Source of the DNA: Phototrophicus methaneseepsis
GTDB taxonomy: Bacteria > Chloroflexota > Anaerolineae > Aggregatilineales > Phototrophicaceae
Assembly: GCF_015500095.1 (NCBI RefSeq)
Contig: NZ_CP062983.1
Coordinates: 2,108,001-2,172,000, forward strand
Reading direction: 5' to 3'
Length of the DNA stretch: 64,000 bases
Shown here: positions 35,106 to 44,575 of the stretch, piece by piece
How the letters are laid out: each line of letters opens with the position of its first letter
Numbering within the stretch: the stretch's first letter is position 1
Notes under the pieces: model-generated
The model's input: only the letters and a program-made list of their open reading frames with translations
Told to the model about the DNA's origin: nothing
The model's database searches: none
Program-made: the position numbers and the translations under genes

Positions 35106-35903
35106 ATGAAAATTACGCTAACTGAAATCCACTTGCCCCCTAAATTCATACGGGGGCTTCTCCCTATGTTGTGCCTGATAGCCCTGTTCGGGGGCATTAT
35201 GGGTAAAGGCTCTGTCGCAACAGCTCAAGACGCCGACAGTGATTTAACTTTCGAAACTCCGGAAGAAACCATCACCTTCTATATGGAATCTTTGGCCGCC
35301 GGTGAAATTCCTGCCATCATGCAGACCCTTGCAGTCGATGAGATGAGCAAAAACTTCAGATTCGATTTATATGTTGAACGGCTTCGGGCGCTGAACTTTC
35401 AAGCACCTGCGCCATCCGACGATGCTTTTTACACAGAGATAAACAGAGCGCAGTTTTTATGGCAAATACTGTTTCAGACCAGGAATCTGACTTATGGATT
35501 GCTTACCACAGACCCGGCGTTGCTCAACGGCCAGACTATTATCATAGACGCTGAAGAAACGACTGCATTTGCGACCGAGTTCATAAGTAATATGGACCTG
35601 GAAAGGCTCGCCCAGTTACAGATCGTAACGATAGCGATTCCTAGTCCTGAACTGGTGCAGTCTGAACGTAATGTGGAGAACTGGGATAGATTAGCCCGGA
35701 TCTATGGGGCCGACGAACTCACTGAACGGGTGGTCCTGTTTGTGTTTGAAGGTGACTCCTATCTTGTCGGTTTCACACTGCTTCGGTATGAGGATGACTG
35801 GAAAATCAGCAGTATACAGTCTGCACTGGGTAATACCAGTTCAACGGGTGGTCCCATGCAAATAACCGAGGAAGAATTTCAGGAATTGGTCGGCGGTAGT
35901 TAA
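35106..35903 (+). CDS. Secreted protein with an NTF2/DUF4878-like fold
   Basis: The start was set at ATG 35106, with GAGGA 5-10 bases upstream; the frame is open earlier but that part covers a repeat. The 265-residue product has a long signal peptide (about 1-41, ending SVATAQ). The mature part starts TFETPEETITFYMESLAAGE, the usual opening of cystatin/NTF2-like lipoprotein domains, and closes with VLFVFEGDSYLVGFTLLRYE, DDWKISSIQSALG. No catalytic motif is seen. Role unknown. Confidence 0.7.
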   Translation: MKITLTEIHLPPKFIRGLLPMLCLIALFGGIMGKGSVATAQDADSDLTFETPEETITFYMESLAAGEIPAIMQTLAVDEMSKNFRFDLYVERLRALNFQAPAPSDDAFYTEINRAQFLWQILFQTRNLTYGLLTTDPALLNGQTIIIDAEETTAFATEFISNMDLERLAQLQIVTIAIPSPELVQSERNVENWDRLARIYGADELTERVVLFVFEGDSYLVGFTLLRYEDDWKISSIQSALGNTSSTGGPMQITEEEFQELVGGS

Positions 35904-36530
35904 GTTTCCATATAATATGATCTATATGTCATCGTTGTCTCCATTTCATCAAGGTGAAACGATGACAAGGGCAAAGGAGGCATCAGGGTAACAGCCTATA
36001 GACGATTTCGCTGGAACACTGACTTTACACGCAACGATACGGCTGCTGGAACAGCCGTCAGAGCAGCTATGAGTCGGTGGGATTTGCTTCTAGTTGTGTC
36101 AGCATCTTCTGATTGGGCGTTTGTGCCTGACTCAGAAGCAAATACTAGTGATGGTTATAGGTCTTACCCAGGTGCCATTAGGAATGATAGTCAATATACG
36201 AGGAGCGCTTCGTTGCTTTGGTGTTTAATCACATGACACATACGCCGACCGATCGAGACATTGTCCGGCATTGGGAGCGTTCCGCGTCTGCTTTCAGACT
36301 GATCCTTGATAATTTTCTGCGGGGAATGTCATAAGTGAACGTTGAGGATTAGCCTAGAGGGATAATCGTGTCAGATAAGCTGTTGCCAATTTAGGGTTCA
36401 AAATCCTGGAAAGGTAGATCCCACGGTCTATAAGTGAGAGGGTTATTCGGCTCATATCAACATATGTATGAAATGCTATAATCGTATTGTGTAATAAGCC
36501 AAAATAATCCATACTCTGAGAGGCCTTGAA
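35904..36530. other. Long intergenic region at the right of the island
   Basis: These 627 bases hold no convincing gene. A 33-codon frame at 36233-36334 (MTHTPTDRDIVRHWERSASA) is protein-like and open a little upstream, so it may be a gene relic. A T-arm-like GGGTTCAAAATCCT at about 36396 was inspected as a possible tRNA end but no cloverleaf forms. The right boundary of the island may lie here. Confidence 0.4.
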
Positions 36531-37457
36531 ATGGCAAATGTGCCTGAAAAAATAGAGAATGCAACTATTGTGATCACGGGCGCTTCTAGTGGATTTGGAC
36601 GTGGAGCAGCGATAGAACTTGGAAAACGAGGCGCCAATGTGGTTGTGGCAGCACGCCGCACAAACCTACTCGAAGAAGTCGTTGCAGAAATTAAAGAAAA
36701 CGGCGGAGAAGCAACTGCCGTCACAACAGATGTGAGTGTTCAAGATGACATCCAGAACCTCGCTCGCACAGCTATTGAGCAGTACGGGCGTATGGATGTG
36801 TGGGTCAATAATGTGGGTGTTGGGGCGATTGGCTATTTTTGGGATATTCCGTTGGATGTTCATGCCCGCGTTACCGATGTGAACTTAAAAGGCTTGATCT
36901 ATGGGGCGCATGCCGCACTCAATCAATTTATCAAGCAAGGTGGTGGAACGTTAGTTAATGTCGGTTCTATTGATAGTGAAGTACCGCTTGCGCTCCAAAA
37001 CACGTATGCAGCGACAAAAGCTGCTGTTTTAAGCTTGAGTCGCTCTCTAAATGAGGAGCTTCGTTTAAGCGGTCACGGGGAAAATATTAGTGTTGCCACG
37101 ATTATGCCATGGGCAGTGGATACGCCCTGGTGGACCCATGCCGCGAACTACACCGGACATGCGCCTCGGATGGCAGCCATGGATGACCCGGCATTGGTGG
37201 TAGAAGAAATTATCAAGGCCTGTACAGATCCCAGAGAAGAAATGCCGGTAGGGCCAAAAGCGCGTGCATCCGATATTTCTCACCATCTGTTTCCTGATTT
37301 TGTAGAACGCATGACGGCGACTCTCTCTAAACAAGAAAGTCAGAAAGGTATGAAAGCCGAGCATACAACGGGAACGCTTTTTGAGCCCATGCAGGCGGGC
37401 AATACCATTGAAGGCGGCATACGGGAGAGAATGGAAAAAGAAGATCGCCAAGACTAA
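36531..37457 (+). CDS. Short-chain dehydrogenase/reductase 1
   Basis: The 308-residue product is a classical SDR, an NAD(P)-dependent oxidoreductase. It has TGASSGFGRG (16-25) for cofactor binding, VNNVG, and the catalytic Ser146, Tyr159 and Lys163 (NTYAATKA). Arg residues after the second strand (VVAARRTN) suggest NADP. The C-terminus is about 50 residues longer than usual and polar (MEKEDRQD end). A GyrI-like gene follows 91 bases downstream. Substrate unknown. Confidence 0.9.
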   Translation: MANVPEKIENATIVITGASSGFGRGAAIELGKRGANVVVAARRTNLLEEVVAEIKENGGEATAVTTDVSVQDDIQNLARTAIEQYGRMDVWVNNVGVGAIGYFWDIPLDVHARVTDVNLKGLIYGAHAALNQFIKQGGGTLVNVGSIDSEVPLALQNTYAATKAAVLSLSRSLNEELRLSGHGENISVATIMPWAVDTPWWTHAANYTGHAPRMAAMDDPALVVEEIIKACTDPREEMPVGPKARASDISHHLFPDFVERMTATLSKQESQKGMKAEHTTGTLFEPMQAGNTIEGGIRERMEKEDRQD

Positions 37458-37548
37458 AAAATTCGTTTACTCACAATCGTTCCATCGGGAGCTATGAGGT
37501 CGAATGCCTGGGTGAGAACAGACCTTCGAATCAGGGAGATGAACACCC

Positions 37549-38055
37549 ATGACCGAATATGTTGGTGAGCCTAAAATCTACCAGCGAGACTTGGTACATT
37601 ACATGGGCATCCGCATTCAGACCCCTTTCGGGGGCATGTTTGCTGAGGTCGACAAACTTCGCAAAGAGCTTGCGCAATGGTTTAAGGCGAACGAGATTGA
37701 ATCACACGGACATTCCTTGTTACGCTATTATGTCATTGATATGGAAGGCATAATGGACATTGAATACGGAACGATGGTGGATGTCCCTCTCGCAGGAGAC
37801 AATCGGGTTCAACCTGCTAGCCTTCCAACCGGACACTATGCCAGCCTCATTTACAGTCGCTATGCCCTCAGAGGTAACAAAGCGCTCCTCGGTTTCATTC
37901 AAGATAACAATCTTCTGGTCGATAGATGGGACGATGAAAAAGGCGATGCATTTCGCTGTCGTTTTGAGATGTACCTCACTGACCCTAAAGTTGAACACCG
38001 TAAATCAAAATGGGATATTGAAGTCGCCATCAAGCTAGTGGATGAACATCAATAG
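37549..38055 (+). CDS. GyrI-like (AraC effector-binding type) small-molecule-binding protein
   Basis: The 168-residue product is a single GyrI-like domain: PKIYQRDLVHYMGIRIQTPF, EYGTMVDVPLAGDNRVQPAS, LPTGHYASLIYSRYALRGNK and DRWDDEKGDAFRCRFEMYLT. Such domains bind drugs or hydrophobic small molecules, alone or fused to AraC/MerR regulators. It has GGGAG 9 bases before ATG. No DNA-binding domain is attached. It may sense or sequester the substrate of the upstream dehydrogenase. Confidence 0.8.
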   Translation: MTEYVGEPKIYQRDLVHYMGIRIQTPFGGMFAEVDKLRKELAQWFKANEIESHGHSLLRYYVIDMEGIMDIEYGTMVDVPLAGDNRVQPASLPTGHYASLIYSRYALRGNKALLGFIQDNNLLVDRWDDEKGDAFRCRFEMYLTDPKVEHRKSKWDIEVAIKLVDEHQ

Positions 38056-38251
38056 TAAGCTATCGGATATACTAGTATAGGCTTCTAATTCAGCGAATCG
38101 GCAGTATCGTCCGAGAATATCGGATACTGATAGGTTATGCGCTGGTGGTAGGCTGCGATGTTGCTGTTCTACATCGGCGCTTCGTCCTCATTGGTTCTCA
38201 CTTCTTAGGTAAGCTGATCTATCCCTATGGTTGAGGCCATCTTAGCGAGAG

Positions 38252-39067
38252 TTAGCGGATCATACGTTGTAAAATCCAATCGAAAAGGCGATCGCCTCCC
38301 CATTGACGCATCAAGAGCATAGGACGCGCTAAATTACCAGCTAAGTAACGAGGTTTAGGGTTATTTTCTTTTATGGCTTTTGAAACGACATTGGCAATGA
38401 TCGTCGGTGAGCTTGACGGCGTATTGTTGATCATCTTGATTGTGGCCTTCGCCATAGCGCTGTAAGCACCCTCGCCGGAGTACTTCAGCATGTCGTTGGC
38501 TATTTCACTGTCGAACTCCGTATCAATGGAACCCGGTTCAATGATGATGACATCGATATTGAAAGGCTTGGTTTCCACTCTAAGACAATCACTCCAACCT
38601 TCAAGGGCATGTTTGCTTGCCATATACCATGCACTCATCGGCGAGTAGATTTTGCCCGCTATTGAAGCAATATTGATGATTTTGCCTGCCTGCTTTTCTC
38701 GCATGTACGGCAAAACAAGTTGGGTTAGCCGAGCTAAACCAAATACATTCACATCGAACTGATAACGTGCAGCTTCTAGCGGAACGTCTTCAATGGCACC
38801 ATACAGCCCAAAGCCTGCGCTGTTGATGAGGATATCCACACCTCCCTGTTCACTTTTAATCTGTTGCACAACAGCGGCAACGTCTTCCTCTTTTGTAATA
38901 TCCATTTTGAGCGGATGACATCCTGAGCGCTTTAGATCGTCCATCTTTTCAATACGACGGGCAGCCGTATAGACAATGTATCCTTCGGCAACTAATTGCT
39001 TTGCTGTCGCTTTGCCAATGCCAGATGATGCGCCAGTCACGAGTACGACTTGATTGTTGTTTGACAT
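38252..39067 (-). CDS. Short-chain dehydrogenase/reductase 2
   Basis: The 271-residue product is a classical SDR with TGASSGIGKA (11-20), INSAG (81-85) and catalytic Ser135, Tyr148, Lys152 (WYMASKHA). AARR after strand 2 suggests NADP use. The C-terminal helix region with RYLAGNLARPMLLMRQW is typical of the subgroup that acts on lipophilic ketones, but the substrate is unknown. It is divergent from the AraC-type regulator, which is probably its controller. Confidence 0.9.
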   Translation of the reverse strand: MSNNNQVVLVTGASSGIGKATAKQLVAEGYIVYTAARRIEKMDDLKRSGCHPLKMDITKEEDVAAVVQQIKSEQGGVDILINSAGFGLYGAIEDVPLEAARYQFDVNVFGLARLTQLVLPYMREKQAGKIINIASIAGKIYSPMSAWYMASKHALEGWSDCLRVETKPFNIDVIIIEPGSIDTEFDSEIANDMLKYSGEGAYSAMAKATIKMINNTPSSSPTIIANVVSKAIKENNPKPRYLAGNLARPMLLMRQWGGDRLFDWILQRMIR

Positions 39068-39271
39068 GTTTTGCCTTCATTTTTGCTGAACGTTGATAAT
39101 GTCATTGTCCTTTGTCTGCTTAAGATTAGTAAGTTTGGGCTGAGGGATGAATACATAACCATCCGGAAACCTTATAAGATCGTCCGGAATAGGGATTATT
39201 ATGCTAGTTTGTGCGCGATTGGTTGTTATGATCATCGCAGAGATAAATCATCCGCAATCTGGGCTAAAGAG

Positions 39272-40147
39272 ATGCGTTATCAAAAAAGCAAACTTGATGA
39301 GTTGACCGAACTTATTCTGCAATATGCACCGGAAGAAGGTGTGAATGCGACTCATATTGACCAGTTGAGTACAGCTAAAATATCCTCTCCACTGAAAAGA
39401 AGACCTGGGTTGGACATCCCCATCATTGCTGTTGTTGCGCAGGGGCGAAAACAAAGCTATGTGGCTGACCAGGTTTTTGATTATCAAGCAGGCCATGTGA
39501 TCGTTATCTGTTGCCCGATACCGGTGGAGATAGAGATCGTTGAAGACCCTCTTTTACTGGTGGGGATCAGTGTTAATCTGTCGCGCCTTACAGATGTTTT
39601 GTTACGCTTGGATCGACTGGATGGGGGTGTGGCTCGGCCAGAACAGGTTGATTTGTCCAGTATGTTTTCTATCCCGTTGACAGATGACTTTCTCAATCCA
39701 TTTATTCGTCTATTAAAAACCCTTGGCGACACAAGAGACGCAGATATGCTGAGTAATTCGATTATTGATGAAATTTATTATCGTCTGCTATCTGACGAAC
39801 GTGGTCAGCAATTGCGAAGTCTCTTAGTCCAAAATGGGGAAATCCAGCGTATTTCACGCGTCGTTGAGTATATTCATAGAAATCTTGATCAGCCGGTGTC
39901 TGTTGATCAGCTCGCAGGAATGGCGCATATGAGCCGAACGGTCTTCTATGAGACGTTCAAAAACGTTATGCATCTATCTCCGCTCCAGTATGCGAAGTCC
40001 GTAAAACTCTATGAAGCTCAAAAGTTAATTAAAGAGGGGAAGCGGGCGAATGAGGCGGCCTATAGGGTCGGCTATAATAGCCCAGTTCAATTCAGCCGAG
40101 AGTACAAACGATACTTTGGCTATTCGCCCTCTGCTACCCCCCTTTAA
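39272..40147 (+). CDS. AraC family transcriptional regulator
   Basis: ATG 39272 (MRYQKSKLDELTELILQYAP) gives 291 residues, the usual length; the frame is open 200 bases further but has no family match. The N-terminal sensor part is AraC_N-like (RPGLDIPIIAVVAQGRKQSY, FDYQAGHVIVICCPIPVEIE). The C-terminal AraC HTH pair is VDQLAGMAHMSRTVFYETFK and ANEAAYRVGYNSPVQFSREY with a KRYFGYSP end. It is transcribed away from SDR 2. The gap contains two TCCGGAA sequences (near 39168 and 39186) that could be its binding sites. Confidence 0.9.
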   Translation: MRYQKSKLDELTELILQYAPEEGVNATHIDQLSTAKISSPLKRRPGLDIPIIAVVAQGRKQSYVADQVFDYQAGHVIVICCPIPVEIEIVEDPLLLVGISVNLSRLTDVLLRLDRLDGGVARPEQVDLSSMFSIPLTDDFLNPFIRLLKTLGDTRDADMLSNSIIDEIYYRLLSDERGQQLRSLLVQNGEIQRISRVVEYIHRNLDQPVSVDQLAGMAHMSRTVFYETFKNVMHLSPLQYAKSVKLYEAQKLIKEGKRANEAAYRVGYNSPVQFSREYKRYFGYSPSATPL

Positions 40148-40304
40148 CTTAGGCATCTTTGCTTACTGAGACTTTCCTTTTGCCATGTCTATATGCCAGA
40201 GGATCATGGCTTCTCTTTGATTTCTATACCCTGAACGCTCACTGAGTGGGGGTGCATAGCCACGCGTGTGCCACCTGAGCATGATGACTGATGTAGCAAG
40301 CTAC

Positions 40305-41222
40305 TTATTCACCGGGCTGGCTTTTCCATGCTTGAGTTTGAGCGACCCGGACAAATCTTTCCACAAGCGCTGTGGGGGCCTGTCGCTGCCAGATGAGGTT
40401 GAAATCTACGTCTACGGATGGCTCAGTTAACCGTCGGTAGACCACATCTGTTTCGCGTGATTTCGCAACGGACTCCGATACAATTGAAATGCCAATCCCT
40501 GCGGCTACCATGCCAATTTGCGCTTGTTCGCTGGCTACTTCCTGCACAGCGTTCAGGGTGATGCCATGATGATAGAAAAAACTGACAACCTCATCATGGG
40601 CCTGCCTTTTTTCTTCTACAGAAAACTGTATGAAAGGCAAATTGTCCAACATCTGGAATGGAACTTCCGTCAGCCTCGCTAGATCATGGTTTTTGGGCAT
40701 GACGACAACAAAGGGTTCCCTACACAAAGTCAAACAATCTAATTCATGATGCTGAATAAAGCTATTGTTGTACGAGTGTGTTGCTATGAGCGCGATATCT
40801 AGCACGCCTTCTATCACAAGTTGCTGCAAATCAGGAAAACATAGTTCTTGTAAGTCAACTTCAACGTTGGGGGATGTCTCGCGGAACGTGCGCATCATGA
40901 GCGGTAAAACGTTATAGAGGGAGGTGCTAATATAGCCCACGACGATCTTGCCACGCTCTCCGCGTTCTGCCTCTCGCGCGACTCGCACGGATTCTTCTGC
41001 GAGCTGCAAGGTTTCTTTGGCTTTTTGGAGAAAAACGTATCCTGCCTGAGTGAGCTTGACGCTCCGTGTTGTTCTTTCAAATAAGGTAACCCCCAATTCA
41101 TCTTCTAAATTGCGGATTTGTACACTTAGAGGTTGCTGCGAAATTTGCAAGCGCTCAGCAGCACGCTTGAAATGTAGGTCTTCAGCAACGGCAACAAAAT
41201 AGCGCAAATGACGCAGTTCCAT
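40305..41222 (-). CDS. LysR family transcriptional regulator
   Basis: The 305-residue product has an N-terminal winged helix (MELRHLRYFVAVAEDLHFKR, then AAERLQISQQPLSVQIRNLE) and a periplasmic-binding-type effector domain (KIVVGYISTSLYNVLPLMMR). ATG 41222 is preceded by TAGGTG; a GTG three codons earlier is an alternative. It is divergent from SDR 3 at 41329. Two copies of CTAAAAAGTGTT lie between them and are likely its operators. Confidence 0.9.
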   Translation of the reverse strand: MELRHLRYFVAVAEDLHFKRAAERLQISQQPLSVQIRNLEDELGVTLFERTTRSVKLTQAGYVFLQKAKETLQLAEESVRVAREAERGERGKIVVGYISTSLYNVLPLMMRTFRETSPNVEVDLQELCFPDLQQLVIEGVLDIALIATHSYNNSFIQHHELDCLTLCREPFVVVMPKNHDLARLTEVPFQMLDNLPFIQFSVEEKRQAHDEVVSFFYHHGITLNAVQEVASEQAQIGMVAAGIGISIVSESVAKSRETDVVYRRLTEPSVDVDFNLIWQRQAPTALVERFVRVAQTQAWKSQPGE

Positions 41223-41231
41223 ATTATTCAC

Positions 41232-41265
41232 CTAAAAAGTGTTAATCAGGACACTAAAAAGTGTT
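41232..41265. promoter_or_regulatory. Paired repeats in the LysR/SDR intergenic region
   Basis: CTAAAAAGTGTT occurs at 41232-41243 and at 41254-41265, exactly 22 bp (two helical turns) apart. The second copy is part of ACACTAAAAAGTGT, a palindrome with a four-base centre. Paired sites on one face of the helix next to a LysR gene are usual for this family. Confidence 0.65.
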
Positions 41266-41328
41266 GGACATACATAATCGTAAATCCTATCATAACGAAC
41301 AAAGCAAACCAATAGAGGGCGATGATTT

Positions 41329-42117
41329 ATGTTCAGCTACAGAGGGAAAACTGCTCTTATCACAGGGGCCTCATCGGGCATTGGGGCTGAATTTGCTCGT
41401 GCTTTAGCAGCTCGTCATATGAACCTGGTACTGGTTGCGCGTTCGACAGGACGAATGAATGCCTTAGCCACAGAATTACAGCAACAATATGGCATTCAAG
41501 CCGATGTAATCACTGCTGACTTGAGCAAAGAGGGCATAGCACAATACATCCTACAAGAAGTCCAGGAAAGACAACTCAACATCGATTTACTCATTAACAA
41601 TGCTGCATTTGGTCTATTCGGTCGCTTCGAAACACTTTCCATAGAACAAGAACATCAGCAAATGATGGTCGGCGTGGTGGCTGTTGTTGATCTGACGCAT
41701 GCCTTACTGTCACAGTTACTGAAGAACCCGGCGGAATCCGCCATTATCAATGTCGCCTCTATGGCGGCCTTCAACCCGACGCCATATATGACAGTCTATG
41801 GCGCTAGTAAAGCCTTTATCTTATCTTTTTCCCTGGCTTTGGCTGAGGAATATCGCCAGCAGGGTCTACATGTTCTCACACTCTGCCCCGGCGCTACAGA
41901 AACAGCTTTCTTCGAGACGAGTGGAGAGATGGCAGGTTCTGAGGAAAAACGAACACCCATGCAGGTGGTCAATACAGGCTTACAAGCCCTGGAAGCGGGA
42001 CAGACCTTTGCCGTTGATGGGCGAAGAAATCGTTTGATGGCGAGTTTATCCAACTTATTACCCGATCCATTCACAGCACGTATCATGGAACGCATGGTGC
42101 GTCCTCATGAGAGCTGA
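41329..42117 (+). CDS. Short-chain dehydrogenase/reductase 3
   Basis: The 262-residue product is an SDR of the YqjQ/DltE-like subgroup: ITGASSGIGAEFARALAARH, INNAAFGLFGRF, catalytic Ser144, Tyr157, Lys161 (VYGASKAF), and LCPGATETAFFETSG. VARSTGRM at strand 2 suggests NADP. It is divergent from the LysR gene and probably under its control. A perfect hairpin follows. Confidence 0.9.
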   Translation: MFSYRGKTALITGASSGIGAEFARALAARHMNLVLVARSTGRMNALATELQQQYGIQADVITADLSKEGIAQYILQEVQERQLNIDLLINNAAFGLFGRFETLSIEQEHQQMMVGVVAVVDLTHALLSQLLKNPAESAIINVASMAAFNPTPYMTVYGASKAFILSFSLALAEEYRQQGLHVLTLCPGATETAFFETSGEMAGSEEKRTPMQVVNTGLQALEAGQTFAVDGRRNRLMASLSNLLPDPFTARIMERMVRPHES

Positions 42118-42167
42118 GAATAAGGTATCCAGCAATAAGCTTGATGAAGTAAAAAGGCCAAATTCAT

Positions 42168-42193
42168 AGAAGCGGTGCATGCGCACCGCTTCT
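42168..42193. terminator. Perfect hairpin between convergent genes
   Basis: An 11-bp perfect stem AGAAGCGGTGC / GCACCGCTTCT with a 4-base loop lies 50 bases after SDR 3 and about 80 bases from the end of the serine hydrolase gene on the other strand. There is no T run, so it may slow polymerase or protect RNA 3' ends in both directions. Confidence 0.55.
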
Positions 42194-42273
42194 AGATGAG
42201 AGATATGTCAGGCCCGTGTAGGGTGATTCGATGTGGAGAAGGGCCGGGATGCAGTTTGTGGTAAGTACACTGC

Positions 42274-43323
42274 TTATCCGTTCACAATTCGCCTGATGCG
42301 ATCATATACGATATGGATTGTGGCCTCAGTGTCGCCACCGGTTGAGTTCACGAACAGAACCACAACCGTGTCGGTGTCCGGGTCGTAGCGGGCGATACTC
42401 TGGTATCCAGGTACCCAACCCGTATGTCCGTATTCATAAATTGATGTATAGATCGCCTGTTCATCCTCGTTGAGCAGCGAGCCATCATTGAGCGCTCTCA
42501 AAAAGATGCCGACATCTTGCGCCGTCGCGACCATCGAGCCAGCAGGACTCATATGATCGAGTTCCTTGAGATCGGGTTCAACTTCGTCGTGATACCCGCT
42601 GCTGACACGGTCTATGGAATCGACCTGGCTCAACAAACTATAGGTATTCGTCAGACCGAGGGGTTCCAGGATTTCGTTCTTGATGTACTCATGATGACTG
42701 TAGCCTAAGACCTTGTCGAGAATATCGCCGATCAACTGATAATTCGTGTTGGAATAGCGATACTCACTATCTGGTTCGAAGTCGGCGGGCTTATCTAGCG
42801 CAAACGCGAGATAGGCATCACGATCCGGCAGGGTCTCGAACCAGGGGTAATCAGGATCGTCAGTGAAATTCGGGATGCCACTACGATGCTGTAACATCAT
42901 TCGCAGGGTAATCCGGTCGGCATATTCAATTCGACCAACCATTTCCGGCAGGTACTCCGCCAGTGTGCCATCCAACGACAAGCTGCCGTCATTGACCAGC
43001 TTAGCAGTGGCTGTCGCGACATATAACTTGCTGATGCTGCCTATCTTGAACAAGGCTTGCGGATCGGCTGGCACCTGCTCGGCTCGGTCCTTCCAGCCCG
43101 CAGCGTAAAATGATTCTTCACCAGCCTGATTGACATAGACGATGAGACCGTCAAACCCGCGATCAACAGCAGCTTCAAGCTCCTCCTGAACCGTGGCCGG
43201 TAAGGGTGCTATCCAGGCGGAAACGGCCTCCCACGGTACGAATATGATGGCGCTGATAATGGCAACAATCGGCATGATGATCCGAAGGATGCGCACGGTA
43301 CGGGTCTTGTTTAGTTTCTGCAT
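42274..43323 (-). CDS. Serine hydrolase of the beta-lactamase/penicillin-binding family, copy 1
   Basis: The 349-residue product has an N-terminal membrane anchor or signal (about 10-30) and a class C beta-lactamase-like fold: SISK (96-99) as the S-x-x-K nucleophile motif, YSNTNY for the Y-x-N motif, and HTGWVPG in place of the K-T-G motif. Members act as D-amino peptidases, esterases or carboxypeptidases; substrate cannot be told. The gene behind it is a paralogue of the same layout. Confidence 0.85.
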   Translation of the reverse strand: MQKLNKTRTVRILRIIMPIVAIISAIIFVPWEAVSAWIAPLPATVQEELEAAVDRGFDGLIVYVNQAGEESFYAAGWKDRAEQVPADPQALFKIGSISKLYVATATAKLVNDGSLSLDGTLAEYLPEMVGRIEYADRITLRMMLQHRSGIPNFTDDPDYPWFETLPDRDAYLAFALDKPADFEPDSEYRYSNTNYQLIGDILDKVLGYSHHEYIKNEILEPLGLTNTYSLLSQVDSIDRVSSGYHDEVEPDLKELDHMSPAGSMVATAQDVGIFLRALNDGSLLNEDEQAIYTSIYEYGHTGWVPGYQSIARYDPDTDTVVVLFVNSTGGDTEATIHIVYDRIRRIVNG

Positions 43324-43426
43324 GATGTTTTTCCTCGCTATCCAATACGAACTAGTGGCTGACGTTGAATGCTCAAAGCGAGCCGCCCCCGACCTTCTCA
43401 GTGGGGGGCAATTTTCAAGCAGCCTC

Positions 43427-44575
43427 TTAGTCCTCCACTTGCAGCAGTGGGAGTATTGGATTCAGTACGTCTGACAAGCTCTGCTCGGGATCAGCAGCAT
43501 CGTTATTGTAGAGCATCACTACCACCGTATCAAACTCAGGGGCATAACTAAGCACGGATCGAAAACCGGCGATGTAACCTGTGTGCCCCATATATCGCTC
43601 GTTGAACGTGATACCCAGCCCGTAGGAAGTGCCGGGAGCAGGTGTTGTCATGGCGGCCAACGACTCAGGATCGTCAAACAGCGCGCCCCCGAATAAGCCC
43701 CGTGCGAAGGCGATCAGGTCCGGCGCCGTAGAAACCAGTCCGCCCGCTGACCAACCGATGGATTCATGCAACTCGGTGATATCAGCCATGGTGTCCCCAG
43801 CTCCCGTATAACCATGGACCACATCAGCCAGCGCATCTTCGTAGCAATCCAGGAATGTGGATTCCATGCCGAGTGGCTCATAAATGTGCGTCTGATACGC
43901 CTCTGCGAGTGGCATATCCGCCGCTTCTTCAATCACCATGCCGAGCAGCGTGTAGTTGGTGTTGCTGTAGTACCAACCTTCGTCCGGCTCAAAGTAGGCA
44001 TCTTTGTCATAGACGTAGCGGGCGAGTGTGTCGTTAGGGTCGCGTTGAATGCAGTCCAGTGTTACGATCCCGGACGTCTCATCAATTGTCGCCTCAGTGA
44101 ATAGATCCGCGTAATAATTTTCATGTTCGACCAAGCTGAATATGCCGGATGTGTGGGTCAGCAAGTGGCGTAGGGTGATCTCGTCGCCATGGGGCAGTTG
44201 TTCGGCGACGTCTGGCAGCCACTGTGCGAGCGGATCATCCAGGGTCAGTATGCCGTCCTCGGCAAGCTGGATAATCACTGTGGCGGTGAACATCTTGGTG
44301 ATGCTGCCAATCCGGAACGCACCTTCTGGCGTCATTGGCATGTCGCCCATGAGATCCGCTGCACCACTTGCGCCTGCGAATTGGTATTCTGGCGCGTCGA
44401 TCCATACGACCATGCCCGGCGGGAAGCCGCTCTCGGTCAGGTCGTTCATTTCTGCTTGTATCTCTGTAATGACTTCCGGCGGGAACGCTTGTGGGCTATC
44501 CTGGGCGGTGGCGACTAAGCCAGACATCACAATCACTAGGATGATTGTGAAGTTCAATACCGTGCGGTAACGCAT
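43427..44575 (-). CDS. Serine hydrolase of the beta-lactamase/penicillin-binding family, copy 2
   Basis: ATG 44575 (MRYRTVLNFTIILVIV) has AGGAG 8 bases upstream, and a signal peptide ending VATAQ follows; the frame extends 54 bases upstream without a better start. The 382-residue product has SITK (91-94), YSNTNY and GHTGYIAG, the three active-site motifs. It has an extra Cys-containing insertion (IVTLDCIQRDPNDTL and FLDCYEDAL), so a disulphide is possible. With copy 1 it forms a tandem pair, probably one transcript. Confidence 0.85.
   Translation of the reverse strand: MRYRTVLNFTIILVIVMSGLVATAQDSPQAFPPEVITEIQAEMNDLTESGFPPGMVVWIDAPEYQFAGASGAADLMGDMPMTPEGAFRIGSITKMFTATVIIQLAEDGILTLDDPLAQWLPDVAEQLPHGDEITLRHLLTHTSGIFSLVEHENYYADLFTEATIDETSGIVTLDCIQRDPNDTLARYVYDKDAYFEPDEGWYYSNTNYTLLGMVIEEAADMPLAEAYQTHIYEPLGMESTFLDCYEDALADVVHGYTGAGDTMADITELHESIGWSAGGLVSTAPDLIAFARGLFGGALFDDPESLAAMTTPAPGTSYGLGITFNERYMGHTGYIAGFRSVLSYAPEFDTVVVMLYNNDAADPEQSLSDVLNPILPLLQVED

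Noticed and set aside
36330..36420. T-arm-like GGGTTCAAAATCCT suggesting a tRNA or a right attachment site
   Set aside because: No acceptor or anticodon stems can be formed around it, and it does not match the 3' end of the tRNA-Lys gene.
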